Below the pieces are notes generated by a model. The model did not search any database. It saw only the letters and a list, made by a program, of their open reading frames with translations, and was not told the DNA's origin. Positions 42,580 to 51,683 of a DNA stretch of 64,000 nt are shown here, piece by piece. Origin of the DNA: Neotamlana sargassicola (lineage in GTDB: Bacteria; Bacteroidota; Bacteroidia; Flavobacteriales; Flavobacteriaceae); assembly GCF_020523965.1 (NCBI RefSeq), contig NZ_JAJAPX010000002.1, positions 124,001-188,000 of the forward strand, written 5' to 3'. A program made the position numbers and the translations under genes. Numbering within the stretch: position 1 is the first letter of the stretch; every line of letters begins with the position of its first letter.

Positions 42580-43689
42580 GTGATAAAGCTACACGACAAA
42601 TATTTTAAACCTTTTATTTCTGCAGCCCAAATAGATAAGGCTATGCAAAAACTAGCCGATGATATTTTAAAGGATGTTGGCGACGAAATACCAGTTTTTG
42701 TAGGCATTTTGAACGGGTCGTTTATGGTGGTTAGCGATTTTGTAAAGAAGTATAAAAATCCATGCGAGGTTACATTTATAAAATTAGCTTCGTATGAAGG
42801 TGTTAAATCTACCGAAGATATTCAGCGTTTAATTGGTTTAACTCAAGACTTAACAGGAAGAACTGTTGTTGTACTTGAAGATATTATTGATACTGGAAAT
42901 ACCCTTGCCGAAGTGCATCGTATTTTTAAAAACGAAAAGGTAAAATCGCTAAAAATTGCGACTTTATTTTATAAACCAGAAGCTTACAAAAAAGATTTTA
43001 AACTACATTACGTGGGTATGGAAATTCCTAACAAATTTATAGTAGGCTATGGCTTAGACTATGATGGTTTAGGAAGAAATTTACCCGAAGTATATCAAAT
43101 AAAAGACACACAACACATGACAAATTTAGTGCTATTTGGTCCTCCAGGAGCAGGCAAAGGAACACAAGCTAACTTTTTAAAAGAGAAATATAATTTAGTG
43201 CATATTTCTACCGGAGATGTTTTTAGATATAATATTAAAAACGAAACGGCTTTAGGAATGTTAGCAAAATCTTATATGGATAAAGGTGAATTAGTTCCAG
43301 ACCAAGTAACTATTGATATGTTAAATGCCGAAGTTGAAAAAAATGCCGATGCTAATGGTTTTATTTTCGACGGATTTCCAAGAACTAATGCTCAAGCTGA
43401 AGCGTTAGATAATTTAATGGATACTAAAGATTCTCAAATTAATGCGATGATTGCGCTTGAGGTTGATGATGAAATTTTAGTAGAGCGTTTACTTAAACGT
43501 GGAGAAACCAGTGGAAGAGCAGATGATGCCGATGAAGCTATTATAAGAAACCGAATTAAAGAATATTACCAAAAAACGGCAATTTTAAAAGATTTTTATT
43601 CTGCACAAGATAAATATTATGGCGTTGATGGAGTAGGAAGCATTGAAGATATTACAGTGCGTTTAAGCAGTGTAATTGACAGCTTGTAG
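42580..43689 (+). CDS. adk: Hypoxanthine phosphoribosyltransferase-adenylate kinase fusion
   Basis: One 369-residue protein with two complete enzymes. Residues 1-175 are a purine phosphoribosyltransferase: PVFVGILNGSFM near 42 and the PRPP-binding loop VVLEDIIDTGNTL near 98. Residues 179-369 are adenylate kinase, starting MTNLVLFGPPGAGKGTQ, with P-loop GPPGAGKGT, the AMP-site region HISTGDVFR, DGFPRTNAQAEAL and a short LID without zinc cysteines. I chose GTG 42580 because the -7 box at 42552-42559 lies downstream of GTG 42529. Joining salvage and AMP phosphorylation in one chain could aid flux from hypoxanthine to ADP; this is inference. Confidence 0.9.
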   Translation: MIKLHDKYFKPFISAAQIDKAMQKLADDILKDVGDEIPVFVGILNGSFMVVSDFVKKYKNPCEVTFIKLASYEGVKSTEDIQRLIGLTQDLTGRTVVVLEDIIDTGNTLAEVHRIFKNEKVKSLKIATLFYKPEAYKKDFKLHYVGMEIPNKFIVGYGLDYDGLGRNLPEVYQIKDTQHMTNLVLFGPPGAGKGTQANFLKEKYNLVHISTGDVFRYNIKNETALGMLAKSYMDKGELVPDQVTIDMLNAEVEKNADANGFIFDGFPRTNAQAEALDNLMDTKDSQINAMIALEVDDEILVERLLKRGETSGRADDADEAIIRNRIKEYYQKTAILKDFYSAQDKYYGVDGVGSIEDITVRLSSVIDSL

Positions 43690-43702
43690 AAGGTGTTTAT
43701 TC

Positions 43703-43737
43703 GTTTAGTTGTTTAGCCGAAACATGCGCAACTAAAC
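43703..43737. repeat. Stem-loop between hpt-adk and obgE
   Basis: GTTTAGTTG (43703-43711) pairs with CAACTAAAC (43729-43737). There is no T run after it, so it may be an mRNA processing or stability element rather than a terminator. Confidence 0.5.
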
Positions 43738-43768
43738 AACTCCACAACAAACAAATAAACAAAACAAA

Positions 43769-44767
43769 ATGACTGAAGGAAATTTCGTTGACTACGTAAA
43801 AATGTATGTAAGTTCAGGTAATGGCGGTAAAGGTTCCGCACATTTACACCGCGAAAAATACATTGCAAAAGGCGGACCTGATGGTGGTGATGGTGGTCGT
43901 GGTGGTCATGTTATTGTGCGTGGTAGAGCAAACCTTTGGACATTATTACACTTAAAATTTAAAAAACACACCAGAGCAGGACACGGCGAACATGGTAGCA
44001 GTGGCCGCAGCTTTGGTGCCGATGGCGAAGATGTTTACATCGATGTACCTCTTGGAACCGTAATTAGAGATACGGAAACCAACGAAATACTTTTTGAAAT
44101 TACCGAAGATGGCGAAGAAAAAATACTAGCTCGAGGCGGTAAAGGTGGTTTAGGAAACTGGCATTTTAAAAGTGCTACAAATCAAACACCGCGTTATGCG
44201 CAACCAGGTTTACCCATGGAAGAAAAGTACGTTACCATGGAGCTTAAAGTACTTGCCGATGTTGGTTTAGTTGGTTTCCCAAATGCTGGTAAATCTACAT
44301 TATTGTCGGTGTTAACTGCGGCAAAACCTAAAATTGCAGATTATGAGTTTACTACTTTAAAACCTAATTTAGGTATTGTAAAATATCGCGATTTTCAAAC
44401 CTTTGTTATGGCAGATATTCCTGGTATTATTGAAGGTGCTGCAGAAGGTAAAGGTTTAGGTCATTACTTTTTACGTCATATTGAACGTAATTCTATCTTG
44501 TTGTTTTTAATTCCATCGGATGCTCCAGATATTAGAAAACAATATGATATTCTGCTCGATGAACTTAAGCGTTACAATCCAGAAATGCTTGATAAAGAAC
44601 GCATGATTGCCATATCGAAAAGTGATATGTTAGATGATGAGTTAAAAGCAGAATTGAAAACTGAATTGGATATCGAATTGCCAATTCCATATATGTTTAT
44701 TTCTTCGGTGGCTCAAAAAGGAATTACAGAGCTAAAAGATACGCTATGGAGAATGTTAAACGCTTAG
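43769..44767 (+). CDS. obgE: GTPase ObgE/CgtA
   Basis: Ribosome-associated GTPase of 332 residues, essential in most bacteria. The glycine-rich Obg fold fills residues 1-158 ([32 protein letters not shown]). The G domain has GFPNAGKST (G1), [12 protein letters not shown] (G2), [17 protein letters not shown] (G3) and ISKSDM (G4). There is no C-terminal OCT domain, as is common in shorter Obg proteins. It is about 79 nt downstream of hpt-adk and may be co-transcribed with it. Confidence 0.95.
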   Translation: MTEGNFVDYVKMYVSSGNGGKGSAHLHREKYIAKGGPDGGDGGRGGHVIVRGRANLWTLLHLKFKKHTRAGHGEHGSSGRSFGADGEDVYIDVPLGTVIRDTETNEILFEITEDGEEKILARGGKGGLGNWHFKSATNQTPRYAQPGLPMEEKYVTMELKVLADVGLVGFPNAGKSTLLSVLTAAKPKIADYEFTTLKPNLGIVKYRDFQTFVMADIPGIIEGAAEGKGLGHYFLRHIERNSILLFLIPSDAPDIRKQYDILLDELKRYNPEMLDKERMIAISKSDMLDDELKAELKTELDIELPIPYMFISSVAQKGITELKDTLWRMLNA

Positions 44768-44838
44768 TTAACAGTTTTTTGGATGTCGTTATTTTCCTTA
44801 AAATTTAGGATTATTTAGTAGCAATATCGAATAAAACT

Positions 44839-44861
44839 CTTACTTTATGTAACAAAGTAAG
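44839..44861. repeat. Inverted repeat upstream of the S9 peptidase gene
   Basis: A perfect 8-bp stem CTTACTTT/AAAGTAAG with a 7-nt loop. It is flanked by imperfect outer arms (CAATATCGAATAAAA at about 44822 and TTTTAT...ATCGATAT...ATTG at about 44866-44889), so a longer structured element is possible. It lies 50 nt before the S9 start. Confidence 0.5.
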
Positions 44862-44911
44862 ATGCTTTTATACTTATCGATATCTATTGTTAACTAAATC
44901 CAGAATATTTA

Positions 44912-47212
44912 ATGAAATCAAATCGTCAATTACTCGTTGTTTTTACACTTTTACTTTGTACTTTTTTTGCAAAAGCACAAGACATAACAGGCTCTTGGAA
45001 GGGCACTTTAAAAGTTCAAGGTATGGAAATGCCCTTAATTTTTAATATTTCTCAAGAGAATAATGTCTTAAAATCTACTATGGATAGTCCGTCTCAAGGA
45101 GCATCAGGAATCCCAATGGACGAGACTACTTTTACAGACAATACCTTAACTATATTATTTAAACAAGCTGGAATAAAATACACAGCATCACTAGAAGGCG
45201 AAACATTTAACGGTACGTTTAATCAAGGTGGAAATGCTTTGCCACTAACCTTAACAAAAACGGTAATTACGTTACCTGGAAATCCCGATTTGGTGTCTTC
45301 AGAAGCCGAATTAAAAGCGCTTTCTAGTTTGTCGAAAGGGCAATATAAATATAGTGTTGAAGATTATTTTTCAAATCCAAAAGGGTATACATTTCGGTTT
45401 TCTCCTAACGGAAAATATCTGTCTTATCGAGAACGCGATGAAAATGGAAAACAACATGTGTACGTAAAAAATATTGAAACGGGCGAGGCTAATCGAGTTA
45501 TTGTAGAGTCAGAAGAATTAATTCGAGGTTATGGTTGGTTAAATCACGAACGTTTGTATTATGTAATGGATAAAGGTGGCGACGAAAATAATCACATTTA
45601 TGCTATAAATTTAGATGGAACTAACGATAAAGATTTAACACCTTTCGATGGGGTGAAAGCCAATTTTTCGGAACTTTTAAAGGAAGATAAGGATCATATA
45701 ATTGTGGAATTAAATAAAAATAATCCACAGGTTTTCGAACCTTATAAACTAAATGTAGTTACTGGAGAAATAACACAGCTTTTTACAAATGATGATATTA
45801 ATAATCCTATTTCTGGATATGAATTCGATAAAGACGGGAATTTAAGAGGCTACACCAAAATGAAAGATGGTGTATTTAACGATTTGTATTATGAAGATGG
45901 AGAAGGTGGATTTAAATTTATGAAGCAATTAAGCTGGAAAGATAAATTTGGTATTATTGCCTTCGATTACTCAACCGAGTATGCTCATGATGCCTACGTG
46001 GTTTCAAATTTAGAATCCGATAAATCTGAAATTCTCTTGTGTGATCTAAAAAGAATGAAAGTAATTGAAAAGGTGTTTTCTAATCCTAATTACGATGTAA
46101 GTAGCATGGGGTTGTCTAAAAAAAATAACTATGCGATCGATTATTTTTCATATGAAGGCGAAAAAAATGTATTAATACCTGTTAGCGATACTTATAAAAA
46201 AATTGACGCCAAGGTAAACGAAGTTTTACCAAACATGCAATATTACGTTTTAGATAAAACCGAAGACGAAACTAAGTTTATGCTTTACGTAACAAGCGAT
46301 AAGCTTTATGGTGTTTATTATGCGTACGATTTGCAAAAAGATGAGTTAAAAGAAATTTATAATACCATGCCACAACTTAACCCCGTTGATATGGCCGAAA
46401 TGCGACCTATAAGTTTTACAAGTCGCGATGGTGTTACAATTCATGGTTATATTACTTTACCAAAAGCGGCATTAAATGGGGAAAAGGTACCTGTAATTGT
46501 AAATCCTCATGGAGGACCTCAAGGTGTTCGCGATTCTTGGGGGTTTAATCCAGAAACCCAATTGTTTGCTAGTCGAGGATATGCAACTTTACAAGTTAAC
46601 TTTAGAATTTCGGGTGGTTATGGGCGTGCTTTTCTAGAATCTGGGTTTAAACAAATTGGTCGTAAAGCTATGGACGATGTTGAAGATGGCTTAAAATATG
46701 TTATCGATAAAGGTTGGGTAGATGGTGATAAAGCCGCAATTTATGGCGCTAGCCATGGTGGTTATGCTGTTTTAAGAGGCTTAACTAAAACCCCAGATTT
46801 GTATGCTTGTGGCGTAGATTATGTTGGGGTTTCAAATCTTTTTACATTCATGAAATCTATACCACCTTACTGGAAACCTTACTTAAAAATTATTAAAGAA
46901 ATTTGGTATGATGAGGATGTAGCCGAAGAAAAACTTATTATGGAAGAAGTTTCTCCTGTTAATCACATCGATAAAATTAAAAAACCATTATTTGTTGTTC
47001 AAGGTGCTAACGACCCTAGAGTTAATATTGATGAATCCGACCAAATTGTTAGTGGTTTACGAGCCAGAAATGTCGATGTACCTTATATGGTAAAATACGA
47101 TGAAGGTCATGGATTTGGAAAAGAAGAAAACACAATTGAATTGTATAAAGCAATGTTAGGGTTTTATGCGAAGCATTTAAATGAAGAACAAAGAGAACCT
47201 ATTAAAGATTAA
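44912..47212 (+). CDS. S9-family (prolyl oligopeptidase-type) peptidase with extra N-terminal domain
   Basis: Exported serine peptidase of 766 residues. The signal peptide ends at FFAKAQ (about 23). Residues 24-115 form a small beta-rich domain (GSWKGTLKVQGMEMPLIFNI, STMDSPSQGASGIPMD). A beta-propeller follows (about 140-480), then the alpha/beta-hydrolase catalytic domain. The catalytic serine is Ser614 in YGASHGGYA; the Asp lies in QGANDPRVN and the His in DEGHGFGKEEN. The N-terminal domain is one I know from Bacteroidota alpha/beta hydrolases. It is monocistronic and faces a convergent alpha/beta hydrolase that lacks such a domain. Confidence 0.9.
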   Translation: MKSNRQLLVVFTLLLCTFFAKAQDITGSWKGTLKVQGMEMPLIFNISQENNVLKSTMDSPSQGASGIPMDETTFTDNTLTILFKQAGIKYTASLEGETFNGTFNQGGNALPLTLTKTVITLPGNPDLVSSEAELKALSSLSKGQYKYSVEDYFSNPKGYTFRFSPNGKYLSYRERDENGKQHVYVKNIETGEANRVIVESEELIRGYGWLNHERLYYVMDKGGDENNHIYAINLDGTNDKDLTPFDGVKANFSELLKEDKDHIIVELNKNNPQVFEPYKLNVVTGEITQLFTNDDINNPISGYEFDKDGNLRGYTKMKDGVFNDLYYEDGEGGFKFMKQLSWKDKFGIIAFDYSTEYAHDAYVVSNLESDKSEILLCDLKRMKVIEKVFSNPNYDVSSMGLSKKNNYAIDYFSYEGEKNVLIPVSDTYKKIDAKVNEVLPNMQYYVLDKTEDETKFMLYVTSDKLYGVYYAYDLQKDELKEIYNTMPQLNPVDMAEMRPISFTSRDGVTIHGYITLPKAALNGEKVPVIVNPHGGPQGVRDSWGFNPETQLFASRGYATLQVNFRISGGYGRAFLESGFKQIGRKAMDDVEDGLKYVIDKGWVDGDKAAIYGASHGGYAVLRGLTKTPDLYACGVDYVGVSNLFTFMKSIPPYWKPYLKIIKEIWYDEDVAEEKLIMEEVSPVNHIDKIKKPLFVVQGANDPRVNIDESDQIVSGLRARNVDVPYMVKYDEGHGFGKEENTIELYKAMLGFYAKHLNEEQREPIKD

Positions 47213-47241
47213 TTATTGAGAAATAATTTGGTATATAAAAA

Positions 47242-47324
47242 TGTCATCTCGAACATTGTCCTAAAGTATAAATGGTCTTAAGAGGAAGTTTTTATTTTTA
47301 GTAAATATCAATGTTTGAGACGGC
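47242..47324. repeat. Long imperfect inverted repeat between convergent genes
   Basis: GTCATCTCGAACATTG (47243-47258) is the imperfect reverse complement (12-13 of 16) of CAATGTTTGAGACGGC (about 47309-47324), with about 50 nt between. The right arm runs into seven T, so it may end the S9 peptidase transcript, or be the remains of a short mobile repeat. Confidence 0.4.
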
Positions 47325-47329
47325 TTTTT

Positions 47330-48430
47330 TTATTGCGTATTTTTTAAAATCCAATCTTTAATAATATTTAAGGCTTCTGGCGAAAAAGTTTCATCAATAC
47401 TACTGTACTCATTAATCATGCCTGTTTCGCAAGTTTGAAATAAGTGATTTAAGTCTGCTAATTCTAGTAACGTAACATTTTTATTATCGGTTAATTTTAA
47501 GGCATTGCCTATACTTTCCAAATTTAATTTAGGCAAAACCTGTACGTCTTTACTGCCGTTCAAAGCTAAAACAGGACAGGTAGTTTTTTCAAGGTAATCT
47601 TTAGGTTCGGTTCTAATAAAAGTTAAAAGCCAAGGTGAGTTTAAAACCTTAAACTGTTGCTCAATCATTACCGGTGTAATAGCGTTAGCAATGGGCGACA
47701 TTGGGTTTTTAAACTTATAATCGTTTAAAGTATCTGTTATTTTTGTTTTTATAATGTCGTTATCATTTTCATTTTGAATAATACTGTAAATAAGGCTAGA
47801 GAGTTTCTCGTTTTCGTTAATAAACATTTCTGGTGTTCCAGATAATTCAGCTATTTTTCGCGATTGCGATTTTAAAATTTCAGCGCCGTTTACACCAGGT
47901 CCAGCAAGTAATACGCAAAAGGCAAGAGTTTTGTTTTTTGATGCTACTATGGGGGCAATTAATCCGCCTTCGCTATGTCCAATTAAACCTATTTTGGTAG
48001 TGTCAATATCGGTTCTCGTTTTTAAATACTTTATGGTTGCTTCAACATCTGTAGCAAAATCGAAAGTAGTTGCAGTACTAAAATCGCCTTCAGATTCTGC
48101 AATGCCTCTATCATCATATCGTAAAACAGCAACGCCATGTTTAGATAAAAAATCGGCTAAAACCCAAAACGGGCGATGGTTAAATTGTGTGACTTCTTCA
48201 TTTCTATTTTGAGGTCCTGACCCCGAAATTAAAATGGCAACGGGTGCTTTTTTTGTGTTTTTGGGCAAGGTTAAAGTACCTGCAAGTTTAATGCTATCGG
48301 CTTCGGTATTGATAAAATAAAGAGCTTCAGAAGTGTAGTTAAAAGGAGGTTTAGGGTCTTGAGGTCTTTCGTTTTGCCCATGTAAAAACGTAACAATTAA
48401 TGTGGCAAACAAAGTAAAAAGTCGTTTCAT
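47330..48430 (-). CDS. Exported alpha/beta hydrolase
   Basis: Hydrolase of 366 residues with signal peptide MKRLFTLFATLIVTFLHGQ. The oxyanion region is ILISGSGPQNRNEE near 68, the nucleophile elbow is GHSEGG near 150 (IGLIGHSEGGLIAP), the acid is likely in LNGSKDVQVLP near 292 and the histidine in ELADLNHLFQ near 325. The family (dienelactone-hydrolase-like, COG1073-type) acts on esters or peptides; the substrate is unknown. It ends 118 nt from the convergent S9 peptidase. It begins directly with the hydrolase domain and lacks the beta-rich N-terminal domain seen in the neighbour. Confidence 0.87.
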   Translation of the reverse strand: MKRLFTLFATLIVTFLHGQNERPQDPKPPFNYTSEALYFINTEADSIKLAGTLTLPKNTKKAPVAILISGSGPQNRNEEVTQFNHRPFWVLADFLSKHGVAVLRYDDRGIAESEGDFSTATTFDFATDVEATIKYLKTRTDIDTTKIGLIGHSEGGLIAPIVASKNKTLAFCVLLAGPGVNGAEILKSQSRKIAELSGTPEMFINENEKLSSLIYSIIQNENDNDIIKTKITDTLNDYKFKNPMSPIANAITPVMIEQQFKVLNSPWLLTFIRTEPKDYLEKTTCPVLALNGSKDVQVLPKLNLESIGNALKLTDNKNVTLLELADLNHLFQTCETGMINEYSSIDETFSPEALNIIKDWILKNTQ

Positions 48431-48543
48431 GTGCTTAATATGTGGTGTTATGCTTCAAGATACTATAAGTTTCACAAATATTTAGCATAAAAACTTAAAT
48501 AGAAAGTACGTTTTTCTGTTAATTTTAAATAAAAATTAAAGTT

Positions 48544-49065
48544 ATGAGATTTTTACTAGTCTTTTTAGTAGCCATTTCAACCTTATCATGCGCAACCGTT
48601 AAGGTAGATTATGATTACGATAGTGCTGCCAATTTTAATAATTATAAAACCTATAATTATTATGCCGATATGAAAACAGGTTTTAGCGAATTAGATACAA
48701 ATCGTTTACTCAATGCTATTGATAGCACTATGACTACAAAAGGATTTTACTTAGCAGATAGTCCAGATTTTTTTATTGATATAAAAAGTGAAGCTTTTCA
48801 AGCAGCACCCAGACAAACTGTTGGTTTAGGCGTTGGCGGTAGTGGCGGACATGTAGGTGGAGGCATATCTATAGGAATTCCTGTTGGAGATTCTAGCTTT
48901 AACCGTATTATAACTATCGATTTTGTTGACGAGAATAAAAAACAACTCTTTTGGCAAGCCGTTGCTGAAACATCATTAAAATTAAATAGCACACCCGAGC
49001 AGCGTGAAGCTAAAATGCAAGCGATTGCTAAAAAAATATTGGCAGCATATCCGCCAGAATTATAA
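48544..49065 (+). CDS. DUF4136-type lipoprotein
   Basis: Lipoprotein of 173 residues; the lipobox LSCA gives Cys17. The body matches the DUF4136 pattern: VKVDYDYDSAANFNNYKTYNY at the start, LDTNRLLNAIDSTMTTKGF near 55, the glycine-rich GLGVGGSGGHVGGG near 97 and a final segment TPEQREAKMQAIAKKILAAYPP. The family is widespread in envelope lipoproteins but has no known function. It lies 36 nt upstream of an SDR gene on the same strand. Confidence 0.83.
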   Translation: MRFLLVFLVAISTLSCATVKVDYDYDSAANFNNYKTYNYYADMKTGFSELDTNRLLNAIDSTMTTKGFYLADSPDFFIDIKSEAFQAAPRQTVGLGVGGSGGHVGGGISIGIPVGDSSFNRIITIDFVDENKKQLFWQAVAETSLKLNSTPEQREAKMQAIAKKILAAYPPEL

Positions 49066-49101
49066 TTTAAAAGAAAAACGAACAATTAAATAAACTATAT
49101 T

Positions 49102-49827
49102 TTGAATACATTAAAACATAAAACCGCTTTAATAACCGGCGGATCAAAAGGCATAGGTTACGCAGCGGCTTTAGCTTTATTAAATGAAGGTATTAACGTT
49201 GCTGTAACGAGCAGAGGTAAAGAAGCTGCCAATAAAGCGGCTTCAGAATTAAACAAAACTAAAACTACAGAAGCTGAAGCTATAGGCGTAGAAGCCGATG
49301 TTAGAAGTTTTGAAAGTCAAGAAAATGCCGTAAAAGCAATTTTAGAGCGTTTTAAACAAATAGATATTGTAGTTGCCAATGCAGGTTTAGGGCATTTTGC
49401 AAGTATAGAAGATTTAACTTTGGAACAATGGCACGACATTATAGATACCAATTTAACAGGTGTTTTTTATACCATTAAAACTACGGTTGAAGCTTTAAAG
49501 CAAACTCAAGGTTATTTTATTAGCATTTCGAGTTTAGCGGGAACAAATTTTTTTGCAAAAGGGTCGGCTTACAATGCGAGCAAATTTGGTGTAACAGGGT
49601 TTACCCAAGCCGTAATGTTAGATTTACGCCAGCATAATGTAAAAGTTAGTACTATAATGCCAGGTTCTGTATCGACTTATTTTAACGGAAGAACACCAAG
49701 TGAAGACGAAGCATGGAAAATTCAAGGTGAAGATATAGGCGAGTTGGTGGTAGATTTGCTTAAAATGAATCCGCGTACTTTACCAAGTAAAATAGAGGTG
49801 CGCCCAACCATGCCGCCACAAAAATAG
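49102..49827 (+). CDS. SDR-family oxidoreductase (3-ketoacyl reductase-like)
   Basis: Short-chain dehydrogenase of 241 residues. The NAD(P) loop is TGGSKGIG near 12, NAGLGHF near 90, and the catalytic residues lie in SISSLAG and YNASKFGVTG near 140-160. The pattern resembles FabG-like and sepiapterin-reductase-like enzymes; the real substrate is unknown. The start is TTG at 49102: an in-frame stop lies shortly upstream and there is no ATG before the cofactor loop. A terminator hairpin follows. Confidence 0.87.
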   Translation: MNTLKHKTALITGGSKGIGYAAALALLNEGINVAVTSRGKEAANKAASELNKTKTTEAEAIGVEADVRSFESQENAVKAILERFKQIDIVVANAGLGHFASIEDLTLEQWHDIIDTNLTGVFYTIKTTVEALKQTQGYFISISSLAGTNFFAKGSAYNASKFGVTGFTQAVMLDLRQHNVKVSTIMPGSVSTYFNGRTPSEDEAWKIQGEDIGELVVDLLKMNPRTLPSKIEVRPTMPPQK

Positions 49828-49859
49828 AATACGAAGAATTTAGATTTTTTTTTGATAAT

Positions 49860-49902
49860 TAACGATTGAAGCTACATCTGTAGTTTTGGTCGTTTTTTTT
49901 TA
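49860..49902 (+). terminator. Terminator after the SDR gene
   Basis: Imperfect hairpin AACGATTGAAGCTACA / TGTAGTTTTGGTCGTT followed by eight T. Confidence 0.7.
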
Positions 49903-49971
49903 TTTATTCAAGCACAAGTTTTTTGTGAGTAAAGCATCTAAAACTATAAATCACGAAATTTTATATTAAAT

Positions 49972-50979
49972 ATGAAAAGTAATCTCATCTATAGTTTTGC
50001 AATCGCGTCTGTGTTTATGTTGTTTAATGCTTGTAGTGGGGCAAGTTCCTCAGATGATGAGGGTGATGAAACCTCTGAAGCTTCAACATTAGTATTAAAT
50101 ACAAGTTTATTTTCAAGCTATTCGCGAACTAGTGAGTTTGAGTTGGTAGATTGTACGTTGTCTGATGGAACGGAAACAAAATGTTATAAAGTAAGTTATA
50201 CAAATTCACCTGAAGCTTGGGGTCCAGGTTGTCCTGAATATGTTGGTGAAGTAGGAGGCCTTGGTGTTTGGGATGGAAATACCAACCCAGGTTTACGAGC
50301 TTTAGATGATGAACTTTGGGCAGATTTTGCCACCGACGGTTACGATATAATTAACGACGATGGTTCAATTAATATACAAATTCCTGCTGGTGGTCCTGGT
50401 TCTGGTTTCATTGATGCTGGTTCTGGAATAAATGGCTCATGTTTAGATGCTAATTTAAACGATTTAACCATTACCTATTACATACCAGCGTATCCTGTAA
50501 AAACAACAAGAGCTTCTACAACAACTACTTTAGAGTATTGGGGCGTATCTTTAGATGGATTTCCTTATGCCGAACAACCACCAGGAGCAGCAAGTGCGGT
50601 TGGTGCGGCAATTCCAGCTTTAGACCCATGTGGTGGGCATCCGCAACCCGATGGGCCTTATCATTATCATTTAATTCCACAGGTAGTAAATCATTTATTA
50701 GATCAGGAAGGTGTAACCAGCGTTTCGTGCACAAATATTGAGCAAACAAGTAGTGAAGTTGTGGGTTACGCACGCGATGGTTTTGCTATTTATGGCTATG
50801 AGGATTATGATGGTTCAACACCAACAGATTTGGACGATTGTAATGGGCACACACATGTAACCGATGAATTTCCAGAAGGTATTTATCATTATCATATTAC
50901 TAATGAAGATGTGCCAAATATTTTGCCATGTACTTATGGTGCAACAGTTGCAAGTAATAGTTTTTCAACATACGAATAA
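49972..50979 (+). CDS. YHYH-domain lipoprotein
   Basis: Lipoprotein of 335 residues with lipobox FNAC (Cys21) followed by an acidic Ser/Asp/Glu linker. The YHYH domain is identified by two eponymous motifs, GPYHYHLIP near 228 and GIYHYHITN near 304, and by GFAIYGYEDYDG between them. Aromatic and His-rich motifs suggest metal or ligand binding, but the family function is unknown to me. The N-terminal half is a beta-rich segment. It is monocistronic and ends with a strong terminator. Confidence 0.86.
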   Translation: MKSNLIYSFAIASVFMLFNACSGASSSDDEGDETSEASTLVLNTSLFSSYSRTSEFELVDCTLSDGTETKCYKVSYTNSPEAWGPGCPEYVGEVGGLGVWDGNTNPGLRALDDELWADFATDGYDIINDDGSINIQIPAGGPGSGFIDAGSGINGSCLDANLNDLTITYYIPAYPVKTTRASTTTTLEYWGVSLDGFPYAEQPPGAASAVGAAIPALDPCGGHPQPDGPYHYHLIPQVVNHLLDQEGVTSVSCTNIEQTSSEVVGYARDGFAIYGYEDYDGSTPTDLDDCNGHTHVTDEFPEGIYHYHITNEDVPNILPCTYGATVASNSFSTYE

Positions 50980-50995
50980 ATTAATTTAAACTTTT

Positions 50996-51039
50996 AGAAG
51001 CAAAAGCGTTGTAACTAAATATGTTTTGCTTCTTTTTTT
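50996..51039 (+). terminator. Terminator after the YHYH gene
   Basis: AGAAGCAAAA (50996-51005) pairs with TTTTGCTTCT (51024-51033), followed by T6. The loop is 18 nt. Confidence 0.8.
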
Positions 51040-51053
51040 GATGTCTTTTTAAT

Positions 51054-51683
51054 ATGAAATTTTTCCTAAAGTGTTTTTGCATTTGTTTGCTTGGGTTTCA
51101 AAGTTTAGCATTTGCGCATAACCCATATCAATCTTCATTAAAATTACATGTTTTAGAGCATGAAGGATGGTTGGCCATAAGCTTATCTCAATACGGAATA
51201 GAACAAGCCTTAGTAAAAAAATATCCCGAGTTAGATTTAAAGGCGGTAGATTTAACAGAGTTTAAGGAGCTTTTAATTAAATATCTACGAGAAACCATTG
51301 CGATATCAATTAATGGTGAAGCCTTAAAAATAGGTAAAGGCGCTATTAAGTTAGGAAACCATCAAAGCGATTTAAAATTTAAAATTAATTATTTGCCAGC
51401 TAATCCGAATATTATAAAAGTTACTGCACCCTGTTTTGAAGAAAATCAAAATCAAATAAACTTTTTTCAGATTGTTTATAAGGATTCTCATGTTCGAGAA
51501 AAACTTACCAAGGACAACGCGTTTAGTGCTTCTTTTCTTATTGAAAACAATACCGTTGCAGTTTTTTCAGAATCTGATTCTGAAAATTTTTATAACAATT
51601 ATATTTTATGGGTAAGTCTTGCAATTGTAGCTATTGCTATTTTAATTTTTGTATTTAAAAGAAAAAATAAAACTACAGCTTAA
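51054..51683 (+). CDS. Exported single-pass membrane protein (DUF6702-like)
   Basis: A 209-residue protein with a signal peptide (cleaved after SLAFA, about residue 21), a periplasmic beta-rich domain of about 155 residues and a C-terminal transmembrane segment (183-203) followed by KRKNKTTA. HNPYQSSLKLHV at the mature N-terminus recalls Bacteroidota DUF6702-type proteins, but I am not sure of the match. No function is known. Its last 11 nt overlap the convergent M64 protease gene. Confidence 0.7.
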   Translation: MKFFLKCFCICLLGFQSLAFAHNPYQSSLKLHVLEHEGWLAISLSQYGIEQALVKKYPELDLKAVDLTEFKELLIKYLRETIAISINGEALKIGKGAIKLGNHQSDLKFKINYLPANPNIIKVTAPCFEENQNQINFFQIVYKDSHVREKLTKDNAFSASFLIENNTVAVFSESDSENFYNNYILWVSLAIVAIAILIFVFKRKNKTTA

